This document shows positions 17,727 through 27,384 of a DNA stretch of 64,000 nucleotides, piece by piece. The DNA is taken from assembly GCA_022563405.1 (NCBI GenBank), contig JADFNK010000005.1, forward strand, positions 1 through 64,000, given 5' to 3'. The position numbers were made by a program, and so were the translations under genes. The notes under the pieces are model-generated. The model ran no database searches, had not been told where the DNA came from, and saw only the letters and a list, made by a program, of their open reading frames with translations. Within the stretch, counting starts at the first letter, position 1. Each line of letters starts with the position of its first letter. Source of the DNA: Gemmatimonadota bacterium. GTDB lineage: Bacteria > Gemmatimonadota > Gemmatimonadetes > Longimicrobiales > Gaopeijiaceae.

Positions 17727-18485
17727 TCAACGGATCTCGGGGATCCAAAACCGGAGGGCCGCCAAGCTATCATCGCCCGGGTTCGACCGGTCGGCAGCCA
17801 ACCGGAAAACGACCCCCGCCTCACGGGCCTCAATGCTCGATCTGTCGTCGTCGAACACATCTAGCGTGAGAGGCTGCCGGCCACCCCTGCCTCGGCGATA
17901 CCGCAGGGCCCCGCCACTGACATGATAACTCCCTCGTTCAAAGATTCTGGCTACCAACGCCCCCGGAACAGGCGGATCGATGGTCCACATTTCGACATCC
18001 CCGCCCAGATCCATCGAGCAGGACCCTACCCCCGGAGCCCGCCTCGTCAGATCCGCCCGCCGCCATCCATCAGCCGTCAAGATCAGGACGGAGTCCTTTA
18101 CCGGATTGGCCATCCGTTCCCCATGGTAGACCACCACGATATTTCCGGGATCGGGGCCCAGCCCACACACGGGCCCCCATCCACGGAAGGCCCGGAGCGA
18201 CAGACTGTCCGGGGCTCCAACGATCCAGTCCCTACCTCTCACCCCTGCCCGCAGTTCTTTGCCGATCACAACCGCCGCGAGACGCCGAGCCGAAAGGAGA
18301 TCCATTTGGGACCTGAGTCTGGACGCGACGGTACGTTGATGGGCGAGAGCCCTCCAGCCCAACGAGATCACCGCGAGCCCGAGAAGCAGAGACACGAGCA
18401 CTTCCACGACCGTGACGCCACAACGTACGTGAGGCCGTCGCCGGGAAGCCTGTTGCCGGATAGGCTGTTGGAGTCTAGGGAACAT
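17727..18485 (-). CDS. PilW-like minor pseudopilin
   Basis: CG|VTVVEVLVSLLLGLAVISLGW prepilin motif; between PilV-like and PilX-like genes. Confidence 0.65.
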   Translation of the reverse strand: MFPRLQQPIRQQASRRRPHVRCGVTVVEVLVSLLLGLAVISLGWRALAHQRTVASRLRSQMDLLSARRLAAVVIGKELRAGVRGRDWIVGAPDSLSLRAFRGWGPVCGLGPDPGNIVVVYHGERMANPVKDSVLILTADGWRRADLTRRAPGVGSCSMDLGGDVEMWTIDPPVPGALVARIFERGSYHVSGGALRYRRGRGGRQPLTLDVFDDDRSSIEAREAGVVFRLAADRSNPGDDSLAALRFWIPEIR

Positions 18486-18804
18486 CCGGCTGCTCCAGGC
18501 TCAGGCCTACGGATACAACGGCGCCGGGGCCACCTTGGAAGCTGATCGTAACGAGCCCGCCCGCCTCACGTGTCCAGCGGATCAACCCCCGCTCGGTCTC
18601 GATCGAGCCCGGCCCACCCCAACCCGTGAATGAGAGAGAGTCCGCCAGCCACTCTACGGCCCGGGACGCGGACTCCAGGGCGAGCGCGGCGAGGAGCGTT
18701 TTTTGGGCCTGGAGGGTCATTGCCAGAGCGCCCAGGAGCCCCACCTCGAACACGACGAGAGCGATCATGACCTCAACCAGACTGAACCCGCCCCGACTCC
18801 TCAT
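18475..18804 (-). CDS. PilV-like minor pseudopilin
   Basis: MRSRGG|FSLVEVMIALVVFEVGLLG prepilin motif. Confidence 0.75.
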   Translation of the reverse strand: MRSRGGFSLVEVMIALVVFEVGLLGALAMTLQAQKTLLAALALESASRAVEWLADSLSFTGWGGPGSIETERGLIRWTREAGGLVTISFQGGPGAVVSVGLSLEQPDVP

Positions 18805-19235
18805 TCCCGCCGAATCCGTCCATAGGCCGAGATGATCAGCCGGGCAACCGCTGATCCGCGCGTGAGCGTGACCGAACGAGCGGCCATTCTACCCAAGCCC
18901 GACGCGTCGAAGCGGAGCTCGAACGACGGACGTCCACCCGAGAGCACGAGCTCTGTTCCCCAAGTCGCGCGTATGTCCACCCGGTGCAGAATCTCTCCCC
19001 CGGCCTCGATTCTGATCTCTGCGGGATCGCGAATAACGATGAGCCTCGAACCCCCGTGCCGGAGCGCTTCGCCTCGAGCACGTGTGATCAGTCCGACCAG
19101 CTCCTCCCGAGCCCCGACCACCGACAGACGCTCCCGGACGCTCCATCCCACGGGAAAAGAAAGGCTCCCCGCCACCGCCAGGAGCGCCAGCACCCCCGCG
19201 AGCTCGAGAATAGTGAAACCGTGACGCATGGACAC
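18801..19235 (-). CDS. FimT/GspH-like minor pseudopilin
   Basis: MSMRHG|FTILELAGVLALLAVAGSLSFP; GspH-like LITRARGEALRHGGSRLIV. Confidence 0.78.
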   Translation of the reverse strand: MSMRHGFTILELAGVLALLAVAGSLSFPVGWSVRERLSVVGAREELVGLITRARGEALRHGGSRLIVIRDPAEIRIEAGGEILHRVDIRATWGTELVLSGGRPSFELRFDASGLGRMAARSVTLTRGSAVARLIISAYGRIRRE

Positions 19236-19327
19236 ACCATATCTGCGCGGTATGGGCGCCGGAATGTCACGTCACGCCAACATCGGTGTGGAGGAGGATG
19301 GGTACGCCGATCTCCCGCCAGATTCCT

Positions 19328-20689
19328 TCAGGTGCCGTCCAGCCCGTAGTCCTGTATTTTGTAGCGCAGAGCCCGCGGGGAAAGTTCGAGCAGCACCCCG
19401 GCTTTCGAGCGGTTCCCGCCCGTGCGCTTCAAGGCCCGCTGAATGAGCTCACGCTCCAATTGGGCAGACCGGCGTTTCACAGAGAGGTCGTCCGACTTGT
19501 AGGTCGCCTCGATCGGCCCACCCGTGTGGCGAAGCCGATCGATAAGTGTGTCCTCCTCCAACTCCTCTCCATCGGAGAGAACCGCGGCCTGTTCGAGCAC
19601 GTTCTCCAACTCACGGATGTTGCCCGGCCAGGGATAGGCGAGCAAGAGCTTCATCGCGGACGGCGAGATCCCAGCTACTTTCACGTTGAGCCGCTTCCTC
19701 AAACGCTCGAGTAAATGGTGTACAAGGTCCGGAATCGCCTCCGTCCTCTCCCGCAGGGGAGGCAGATGGATGGGAATCACCGCCAACCGATAGTAGAAAT
19801 CTTGGCGGAATTCACCGGCTTGGACCGCCGCCTGCAAGTCACTGTTCGTAGCCGAGACGATCCGGACGTCTACCTGAGTGGTCTCGGTCCCCCCGAGTCG
19901 CCGGATCTCACCCTCTTGCAGAGCACGCAGCAACTTCACCTGAAGGGCGGTTGGCAGCTCCCCGATTTCATCGAGGAACAGTGTCCCGCCGTCCGCAGCC
20001 TCGAACAACCCAGCCCGATCGCGATCGGCCCCGGTGAACGCTCCACGCATGTACCCGAAGAACTCGGACTCGAGAAGTGTTTCCGGGATGGCACCACAGT
20101 TGACCGGAATGAACGGTTCGTCGGCTCGGTTGCTCTCGCGGTGGATGAGGCGGGCCATCAACTCCTTGCCGGTACCGGACTCCCCGGTCAGCAAGACGGG
20201 AGAGCGGTGGCGGGCAACCTTCGTCGCCGTCTCCAGAGCCTTGATCATGGTCGGAGAGCGAGCCACGATATCTCCGAGTCGCCTTCCCGCGCTGACCTCG
20301 GCGCGGAGACGCCCTACTTCGGACCGAAGTTGCTCTCTCTCCTCGGCCTTCCGGATCGTAAGGAGGACTTCGTCGGCGCCGAACGGCTTGGGTAGGTAGT
20401 CGTACGCACCCGCCTTCATCGCCTCGACGGCAAGCTCCATGTTCCCGTACGCCGTCATGACGATGACGAGCGCCTGGCCCTCCACTTCACCGTAACGCTT
20501 GAGGAATTCCAAGCCGCCCATCTGGGGCATACGAACGTCACAAAGGATGATCTGGGGGTTCTCATTCGCGGCTATGGCCAAACCCTCTTTGCCGTGCGCC
20601 GCGAGCAGCACGTCGTGTCCACCCTCCTCCAGAATGAGGGTCAGAGATTTGCGAAGTCCCTGGTCGTCGTCTATTACGAGGACCTTCAT
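19328..20689 (-). CDS. Sigma-54-dependent response regulator (NtrC/PilR family)
   Basis: REC (IILCDVRMPQMGG), AAA+ GESGTGKELMARLIH, GAFTGAD, Fis-type HTH C-terminus. Confidence 0.95.
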   Translation of the reverse strand: MKVLVIDDDQGLRKSLTLILEEGGHDVLLAAHGKEGLAIAANENPQIILCDVRMPQMGGLEFLKRYGEVEGQALVIVMTAYGNMELAVEAMKAGAYDYLPKPFGADEVLLTIRKAEEREQLRSEVGRLRAEVSAGRRLGDIVARSPTMIKALETATKVARHRSPVLLTGESGTGKELMARLIHRESNRADEPFIPVNCGAIPETLLESEFFGYMRGAFTGADRDRAGLFEAADGGTLFLDEIGELPTALQVKLLRALQEGEIRRLGGTETTQVDVRIVSATNSDLQAAVQAGEFRQDFYYRLAVIPIHLPPLRERTEAIPDLVHHLLERLRKRLNVKVAGISPSAMKLLLAYPWPGNIRELENVLEQAAVLSDGEELEEDTLIDRLRHTGGPIEATYKSDDLSVKRRSAQLERELIQRALKRTGGNRSKAGVLLELSPRALRYKIQDYGLDGT

Positions 20690-22002
20690 TCGACCTCCTG
20701 TCTATCTATCGCCTCGGAGTACCGGGCTCCAACGGCCCCGTACTGCTCCACAGTAGAGTCCTTCACGGTGGTGGCCTCGGGCAGCCGAACCTCGAAGCGC
20801 GCCCCATCCGGCGTGTTTTCCAAGTCGATACGCCCGCCCATTCCCGACACGAGTCGGGCCGAGATGAACAGACCCAAGCCGGTTCCCTTCCCTGGTTCCT
20901 TGGTAGTGAAGAAGGGATCGAACACATGGGTCTCGTCCGCAGAAGGGAGGCCCGGCCCGTTGTCGGAAACCGCCACGACGACCACCCTATGGGCGGTCTC
21001 GAGCGATCCGAGGCTCTCCACGGCGAAGGCCCGGGCCACTCGACGCCGGTGCATATAGTTGACCCCGGGCGGGTCGTCTCCCCTTCTGCGGAGGGGGTTT
21101 GCCGCCGGGCCCTCCTCCGACCACATCGCAACCTCGATCTTGGGCTCGTCCACGTCCTTCACCGCATCCGAAGCGTTCAAGAGCAAGTTCACGAGGACCT
21201 GTTCCAGGTGCCGGGGGTCCATCAGGACCGGCGGGCACTCCTCGTCAAGCGTCCACGAATGTTCTATCTGTCCCAGTCGGCCCTGGGTCTCCAGGAGCTC
21301 GCGTACACCCGCGACGACTTCATCGACCCGCACCGGGGTGATCTCGTCCGACTGCGGGCGGGCGAAATCAAGAAGGCCTCGCACGATACCATCGATGCGA
21401 TGCGCTTCGGAACGTATCAACTCCAAGAGCTCCGGATCTCCCTGGTCCGCCTCGATGCGACGCAGAGCGACGTCGGCATACCCGATGATGGCGGTCAGGG
21501 GATTGCCTACCTCGTGCGCGATGCCGGCCGCCAGAGTCCCCACCGAGGCCAATCGGGCAGCCTGGATGACTTCGTTCCGAGCTTCGATGAGCATGACGTT
21601 GGTCTCATCGAGGGACCGAACGTTCTCGGCCAAGACCTCCTGCCCGGCGATGAGCCGGTCGGCCATCGCATTGACACTCTCCGTGATACTTCTGAGCTCG
21701 AGTCCGTTAGGAAGTTCGAGCCGGTGCCGGTAGTCGCCGTCGGCAATCTGTTTCACTCCCCGGACCAGTTGGTCCACCGGCTCCAGGAGATTCTTCTTGA
21801 GGGCCCACCCTCCGAAAGTGAGAACGATGACCAGGTCCACCGCCACGATGACGAGAATAAAGGCCATCGTCTCGCCCGTGGAACGAAGAAACGGAAGCAC
21901 CAGGCTGATGGAGATGCCCAAGAGAAGGGTGACCCCACCAAACAGAATCCCCAGTGAAATGAGCAGCTCACGACGAAGAGGGGTCGGGGAACTCATGTTC
22001 AC
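20686..22002 (-). CDS. Membrane sensor histidine kinase (HAMP, HisKA, HATPase)
   Basis: Two TMs, HAMP, GIAHEVGNPLTAIIGYADVAL, NLLLNASDAVKDV, DNGPGLP, GKGTGLGLFIS. Confidence 0.95.
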   Translation of the reverse strand: MNMSSPTPLRRELLISLGILFGGVTLLLGISISLVLPFLRSTGETMAFILVIVAVDLVIVLTFGGWALKKNLLEPVDQLVRGVKQIADGDYRHRLELPNGLELRSITESVNAMADRLIAGQEVLAENVRSLDETNVMLIEARNEVIQAARLASVGTLAAGIAHEVGNPLTAIIGYADVALRRIEADQGDPELLELIRSEAHRIDGIVRGLLDFARPQSDEITPVRVDEVVAGVRELLETQGRLGQIEHSWTLDEECPPVLMDPRHLEQVLVNLLLNASDAVKDVDEPKIEVAMWSEEGPAANPLRRRGDDPPGVNYMHRRRVARAFAVESLGSLETAHRVVVVAVSDNGPGLPSADETHVFDPFFTTKEPGKGTGLGLFISARLVSGMGGRIDLENTPDGARFEVRLPEATTVKDSTVEQYGAVGARYSEAIDRQEVE

Positions 22003-22028
22003 ATGGGCTTCCAGGCAAGAAGTGCAAA

Positions 22029-22054
22029 ACGCCGGAGGTTCTCGACTCCGGCGT
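22029..22054 (-). terminator. Intrinsic terminator downstream of pilin gene
   Basis: ACGCCGGAG/CTCCGGCGT 9-bp stem, followed on minus strand by TTTTGCACTT. Confidence 0.7.
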
Positions 22055-22119
22055 CTCCGATGAAGACTACTTCTAATGTGTGCAGGGGACGGACCCGCTG
22101 CAACGATAGGGTTCTTGTC

Positions 22120-22509
22120 CTAACGTGTGCAGGCAATGACCCCCTCTACCGCGCCGGGGTCCCCGCCCGCCACCGCCGCATTGCCCTGATAAATGCCGCA
22201 GTGCTCAGAGATGAGACCCGCGTGGGCCGCGGTCGCTGCCCAGCCCGAGCCGGTAGCCTCGTTGATCGTGATGGTCACTCCGGAACTTGGGGTCATTTCG
22301 AGGGTGCTGAGCGAGGTGCTGTACGTATAGGCGCCGTTGTGGTGGATCTCCTGGAAGGTCGCCAGGTTCTTCAGATCGGTCTTCATGGTCGAGACGAAAG
22401 ACTTCTCTCGCGAGGCGGCGAACTTCGGGATCGCGACAGAAGCCAGGATCCCGATGATCACGACCACGATGAGGAGCTCGATCAGTGTAAATCCGCTTTT
22501 CTTGCTCAT
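22120..22509 (-). CDS. pilA: Type IV major pilin (paralog 1)
   Basis: MSKKSG|FTLIELLIVVVIIGILASVAIPKF; SD GGAGGAAATGGGC before ATG 22509. Confidence 0.92.
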   Translation of the reverse strand: MSKKSGFTLIELLIVVVIIGILASVAIPKFAASREKSFVSTMKTDLKNLATFQEIHHNGAYTYSTSLSTLEMTPSSGVTITINEATGSGWAATAAHAGLISEHCGIYQGNAAVAGGDPGAVEGVIACTR

Positions 22510-22551
22510 GCCCATTTCCTCCGTTCGCACCAAGCCCGGACCCGGAGGCGA

Positions 22552-22588
22552 GAGAGCGCGGCCCGGGAAAGACCCGAGCCACGCTCTC
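22552..22588. repeat. Imperfect hairpin between the two pilin genes
   Basis: GAGAGCG-c-GGC-cc-GGG-aaaga-CCC-ga-GCC-a-CGCTCTC. Confidence 0.65.
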
Positions 22589-22632
22589 CAACCGAAAGCA
22601 ATCCAGCGCCTCCGAAAACTACCTGGTCTGCT

Positions 22633-23034
22633 TTATCCGTTGCAGGCCATCGCACCCGCCGCTGTGGGATTAGTCGACCCAATAGCGACAGCCACGGCGG
22701 TGCCGTAATAGATGCTGCAACCGTCGTCGACTCCGTTCATGGCCGAATGAACTGCGGTGGCCGACCAGCCGTCGGCGGTGGCCACACCAATGGCCACGGT
22801 CACACCGGAGGACGAAACGAAGCCGAGGTCCACTGCGACGGTTGTGTATGCGTACTCGTCCGAGTAGTAGATCTCCTGCTGACTGGCGAGATTCTTCAGG
22901 TCGGACTTCATGGCCGCGAAGTAGGCCTTCTCACGTGTGGCGGAGAACTTCGGAATGGCGATAGCCGCCAGGATGCCGATGATCACGACCACGATGAGCA
23001 ACTCGATGAGGGTAAAACCCTTGTTGTCCCGCAT
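22633..23034 (-). CDS. pilA: Type IV major pilin (paralog 2)
   Basis: MRDNKG|FTLIELLIVVVIIGILAAIAIPKF; cysteine pair near C-terminus. Confidence 0.92.
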   Translation of the reverse strand: MRDNKGFTLIELLIVVVIIGILAAIAIPKFSATREKAYFAAMKSDLKNLASQQEIYYSDEYAYTTVAVDLGFVSSSGVTVAIGVATADGWSATAVHSAMNGVDDGCSIYYGTAVAVAIGSTNPTAAGAMACNG

Positions 23035-23088
23035 GATGATAACTCCCGTAAAAATTGCACTGGTGAACATTCGATGTACTGGGACAAG

Positions 23089-23104
23089 TGCAAACTAGGG
23101 TCCA
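23089..23104 (-). promoter_or_regulatory. Candidate sigma-54 promoter (-24/-12) of the pilin pair
   Basis: Minus strand TGGACCCTAGTTTGCA: GG-N10-GC with exact TTGCA -12 element, about 55 nt before ATG 23034. Confidence 0.55.
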
Positions 23105-23178
23105 CAAGTTGGCATATCTCCTTAAGTCGTTGTTTTACAACGGCTTACGTAATTCCATAGGCCGGTCCTCCCTCACGG

Positions 23179-25083
23179 CTATCGACCATTCGATGCCGGA
23201 TTCTGCGAACCATTGGCATTTTCAGAGCCTCGTAGAACAGCCTCCATACTGTCAATTTGGCCGGGTTCATCGGGTGGCCGCACCCTTATCCGAGCGCTGT
23301 CGAGTGACTCGAGGGCTCGAGCGGTGTCGCCGGCGTGGGCATACGCCTCCGCAAGCCAGAACCACTGTTGCCAGCGGTGGCCCTCACCCGACGCGATCGT
23401 TTGGCGGCGCGCACGGACCGACTCTTCCCAACGGCCCTCAGCCGCCAGAGACTGGGCCAGGAGATGGTTCGAAAGCATGTCCTGCGACCGGTAGTAGACG
23501 ATGGCGGCCTCGGCCGCTTCGATGGCATCGGGATAGTTCCCCTGGGAATAATAGACCCCGGCGAGAATCCGGGGGGCGACGCCCCTATCCGGGCGATCCT
23601 GCCAGGCCCTGAGGAGAAGGGCCTCGGCCGCATCCTCTTCTCCGAAGACGAGGAGCTGCCGTCCCACCTCCACAAGCAGGGAGTAATCTCCACGTAGGAG
23701 GCTGATCGCAAGTCGGTAGGCGGCATTACCCCCCTCCCTGTCGCCGACCCGGTAGCTCGCGTCGCCGATGAGCCACTGCGCCCGTCCCGACTCCGGGTGC
23801 TCGCGGAGCAGGGTGTTGAAAACACTCGTATTGTCTCGCCAAGTTCTGTTCCGCGTAACGGTTCGGAGCGACATGAGCGCCAAGGTGAGGATGAAGGCCA
23901 CCTGAGCTACGCGTCGGCGCTCCTTGTACAGCTCGGTACCCATCCATGCGAGAAGCACGACGAACCCGACCGAGGGCAGATAGAACGTGCGCTCCGCCAG
24001 CAGGACGCCGGAAAGGAAGAGCACGTTGGAAACCGGCGACATCGTGATCACGAGCCATACGACGCCGAACGCGAAGAGACGAGGCGGAGTACGGTCCACA
24101 CCGAGCGTCTGCGCTCCCCACAGACGTAAGGCCAAGCCGAGCGCCCCCAAGAGAAGAAGAGCCCCTAGCATGCCACTTCGAGTCCAGTCGAACGCGAGTG
24201 GGATCACGCCTGGCGCATAGTCGACACTCAAGTCGAGGGGGAAAAAAAGCAGCCTGAAGTAGTGCGGCCAGATCGAGGCTACGGTCCAGATCCTGGGGAC
24301 GTCACCCTGCAAGAGATCCGCACCTAGAGGCGCCGTCGAGCTGGCCACGTTGCCGAGCACGGCGTACCGGGACACCAGGACGAGCGCCGCCACCGCCGCG
24401 AGGCCTACGTAGATCGTCCACCGGCGGCGGGCGTACGAGAGTGCGTCCCTGATCCCTGCGTTGTCCCGCGCGCCGTCGAGAAGAAAGAGGACGCCGGGGA
24501 GAGTGACCGCACTCTCCTTCGCCAGAAAAGAGAGCATGAACAGGAGCAGGATGGCCGCGCCGGGCAGAAACGTAATCCGCTCGCCCGCCCTCAGAAAAAC
24601 GAGGCACGCGCCCAGATACAACGCCGAGGAGAAGACCTCGGCCAAACCCACGACGTTCGCCACGGCCTCGACGTGGACCGGATGAACCGCGAAGAGCAGT
24701 CCCGCGACGAAGGCGAGCGCAAGAGGTGCGAGTTCCGACAGCACCAGCACCACGAGCGCGGTCACGACTCCGTGGAGCAGCACGTTCACCGCGTGGAACA
24801 TGGCAGGATTTTCCCCCCAGACCGCCCACTGAATGCCCAAGAGTGCGGTCGTCGCCGGCCGCCACAACCCTAGATCACGGCCGTAATCCCCGGGCCAATA
24901 GGGAGAAACCAGAGCCTCCGGTAGAGAACCCAAGTCCTGGATCCCCGTGTTCTCGGTGATGATCGGGAGGTCGTCGAAGGCGAAGTCGTTGAGCACGCTG
25001 TTCGCCGACAGAAGAATCGCCGCCGCGCCCGCCAGGAATGCGGCCGACCGGACGGACCGGAGGGGGGACTCCCAGATCCTCAT
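23179..25083 (-). CDS. TMTC-like GT-C membrane protein with C-terminal TPRs
   Basis: LNDFAFDDLPIITENTGIQDL (DD loop), HPVHVEAVANVVGLAEVFSSALYLGACLVFL, many TMs, C-terminal TPR-like repeats. Confidence 0.75.
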   Translation of the reverse strand: MRIWESPLRSVRSAAFLAGAAAILLSANSVLNDFAFDDLPIITENTGIQDLGSLPEALVSPYWPGDYGRDLGLWRPATTALLGIQWAVWGENPAMFHAVNVLLHGVVTALVVLVLSELAPLALAFVAGLLFAVHPVHVEAVANVVGLAEVFSSALYLGACLVFLRAGERITFLPGAAILLLFMLSFLAKESAVTLPGVLFLLDGARDNAGIRDALSYARRRWTIYVGLAAVAALVLVSRYAVLGNVASSTAPLGADLLQGDVPRIWTVASIWPHYFRLLFFPLDLSVDYAPGVIPLAFDWTRSGMLGALLLLGALGLALRLWGAQTLGVDRTPPRLFAFGVVWLVITMSPVSNVLFLSGVLLAERTFYLPSVGFVVLLAWMGTELYKERRRVAQVAFILTLALMSLRTVTRNRTWRDNTSVFNTLLREHPESGRAQWLIGDASYRVGDREGGNAAYRLAISLLRGDYSLLVEVGRQLLVFGEEDAAEALLLRAWQDRPDRGVAPRILAGVYYSQGNYPDAIEAAEAAIVYYRSQDMLSNHLLAQSLAAEGRWEESVRARRQTIASGEGHRWQQWFWLAEAYAHAGDTARALESLDSARIRVRPPDEPGQIDSMEAVLRGSENANGSQNPASNGR

Positions 25084-25128
25084 CGTCGGCGGCGGGGGGC
25101 CGATGCCTCGCCGCCGGAGTTTGCGGCC

Positions 25129-26022
25129 TCAGTCCCGTTCGGCGACAGTGGCCGCGTCATCCGCTGACACCTCGTCCGGCGACGGATGGCCCACCCCGGC
25201 ATCACCGGCGCTGGCCTCAGCCTCTCGCCCCTCCCAGGGCTGTACCTCAGGCACGTGCCAGGCATCGACCTTTGGGCCGAAGAGATTGGAGCGAAAGATG
25301 TAATAGAGAGCGGACACACCATCCTTCCAGTTGATCTTCTTCCCCTCCGCGTATGAGCGCCCGTCGTAACTGATGGGGAGCTCGTAGATTCGAGCCTGCG
25401 CCTGAGCCAGCCGGGCGGTCACCTCGGGCTCGAAGCCGAAACGGTTCGCCAACAGAGGTAATCCCTTCAGGAGATCCGCATGAACGACCTTATAACAGGT
25501 CTCCATGTCCGTGAGGTTGAGGTCCGTGAACATGTTGCTCAGCAACGTCAGGAAGCGATTCCCCATCATGTGCCAGAAGAACAGCACCCGGTGGGGGCCG
25601 CCGAGAAAACGTGACCCATACACGGCGTCGGCCTTCCCGGCCAAGATCGGCTGCATGAGCATGGGGAGTTCGTGCGGATCGTACTCCAGATCCGCGTCCT
25701 GGATCGCAATGATATCTCCCGTGGCTCGCTCGAATCCGGCCCGTAGCGCCGCACCCTTACCCCGATTCACCTCCTGGAACACCAGGATATCGATCAATCC
25801 CTCGTCCCGTAGACGCGAAAGTAATTCGCGTGTACCGTCCGTAGATCCATCGTCTACCACGATCACTTCGAGGCTCAGCCGGACCTCTCGTACCCGTCGA
25901 AGCAGGACCTCGACACTCCGGATCTCGTTGTAGGCGGGGATAACCACCGAGAGCTTCACCCGGTCCCAGGCAAGGTCCGTGTACCTTCTCCCGTCCATTC
26001 CCCGGAAGCCCGGCGTGGTCAT
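25129..26022 (-). CDS. Glycosyltransferase family 2, polyprenyl-phosphate sugar synthase-like
   Basis: KLSVVIPAYNEIRSVEVLLRRV, VIVVDDGSTDGTRELL, QDADLEYDPHELPML. Confidence 0.88.
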   Translation of the reverse strand: MTTPGFRGMDGRRYTDLAWDRVKLSVVIPAYNEIRSVEVLLRRVREVRLSLEVIVVDDGSTDGTRELLSRLRDEGLIDILVFQEVNRGKGAALRAGFERATGDIIAIQDADLEYDPHELPMLMQPILAGKADAVYGSRFLGGPHRVLFFWHMMGNRFLTLLSNMFTDLNLTDMETCYKVVHADLLKGLPLLANRFGFEPEVTARLAQAQARIYELPISYDGRSYAEGKKINWKDGVSALYYIFRSNLFGPKVDAWHVPEVQPWEGREAEASAGDAGVGHPSPDEVSADDAATVAERD

Positions 26023-27384
26023 TCAGACCTCGATCCCGTACCGATTGAGCTTCCGGTAAAGTGTGGAAGGATCGATGCCGAGAACCTCGGCCGCCTTCGA
26101 CTTGTTCCCCCCCTCGGCCGTGAGGACAAACTCGATGTACGCCCTTTCGATCACTTCCATGGAAGGATTCGGGGGTGGTTCATTCGTGACCAACGGTTTC
26201 GCATCGGTGGCGCGTACGACCTCCGGCAGGTGCTCCACCAAGATTTCCGAACCGGACGCCACGACGACGGCCCGCTCCAAAGCGTTCTCGAGTTCTCGGA
26301 CGTTTCCGGGCCAGTCGTAGGCACACAACACGTCCAACGCATCCTCCCGCAGTACTCTTTCTCCTTCCTGTTCCCCCATCGAATCGAGAAAGAGGCGGGC
26401 TAGGATGGGAATGTCATCCTTTCTTTCACGGAGCGGGGGCAGATGTAGCGCGATGACGTTGAGCCGATAATACACGTCACTCCGAAACGATCCGGTGCGG
26501 ATCTTCTCATTCAAATCGCTGTTGGTGGCGGCTAGAATCCGCACGTCGATTTTCCGCACTTCGGTCGAGCCTACGGGGATGACTTCGCGCTCTTGGAGAG
26601 CGCGGAGGAGCCTGACCTGGGTCGCGGCGGTCATCTCTCCAATCTCGTCGAGAAAAAGGGTCCCCCCGTTGGCCGCCTCGAAGAGCCCTATTTTGTCACT
26701 GATGGCACCTGTAAAGGATCCCTTCACGTGCCCGAAGAGCTCGCTCTCGAGCAGCCCTTCGGGAAGCGCCCCACAGTTCAAGGAGAAGAAGCTACTCTCG
26801 GCCCGGCCGCTGAGCCCGTGGATGTAGCGAGCCAGGACCTCCTTTCCGGATCCGCTCTCCCCCGTGATCAGTACGGTGGACTCCGTCGGGGCCACCGTCT
26901 CCGCCAACTTGAGGACTTCAATGAAACTCCGGTTTTTCCCGGTCGGTCGCTCACGTCGCGGCGCCGACTGCCGGCGGATCTCCTTCTTGAGGGCCTTGTT
27001 CTCTACCCGTAGTTCCCTCGCCTCCGCGGCCCTGCGGCAAATGGCCAGGAGCTCTTCGTTGGCGAAAGGCTTTTGGAGGTAGTAGTACGCCCCCTCGTTG
27101 ACCGCCTGGACCGCCGTCTGGAGCGAGGCCTGGGCGGTCATCAATATCACGGCGGTCTCGGGATCGATCTCATGCGCCTTCGCCATCACTTCGAGACCGG
27201 TCACCCCCGGCATACGAATATCGGTCAGGACGATGTCCGGAGAGGCCTCGGGAAGCATTTCGATGGCCTCTCGCCCACTGAGCGCCGCCACCACGTCGTA
27301 GTCCTCACCCCGAAGCAGGATACGAAGCGTGTCGACGATCCCTGTCTCGTCATCCACCAGGAGAATCCGTCTTCCCGCGCTCAT
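26023..27384 (-). CDS. Sigma-54-dependent response regulator (NtrC/PilR family), second copy
   Basis: REC IVLTDIRMPGVTG, GESGSGKEVLARYIHG, GSFTGAI, Fis-type HTH. Confidence 0.95.
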   Translation of the reverse strand: MSAGRRILLVDDETGIVDTLRILLRGEDYDVVAALSGREAIEMLPEASPDIVLTDIRMPGVTGLEVMAKAHEIDPETAVILMTAQASLQTAVQAVNEGAYYYLQKPFANEELLAICRRAAEARELRVENKALKKEIRRQSAPRRERPTGKNRSFIEVLKLAETVAPTESTVLITGESGSGKEVLARYIHGLSGRAESSFFSLNCGALPEGLLESELFGHVKGSFTGAISDKIGLFEAANGGTLFLDEIGEMTAATQVRLLRALQEREVIPVGSTEVRKIDVRILAATNSDLNEKIRTGSFRSDVYYRLNVIALHLPPLRERKDDIPILARLFLDSMGEQEGERVLREDALDVLCAYDWPGNVRELENALERAVVVASGSEILVEHLPEVVRATDAKPLVTNEPPPNPSMEVIERAYIEFVLTAEGGNKSKAAEVLGIDPSTLYRKLNRYGIEV

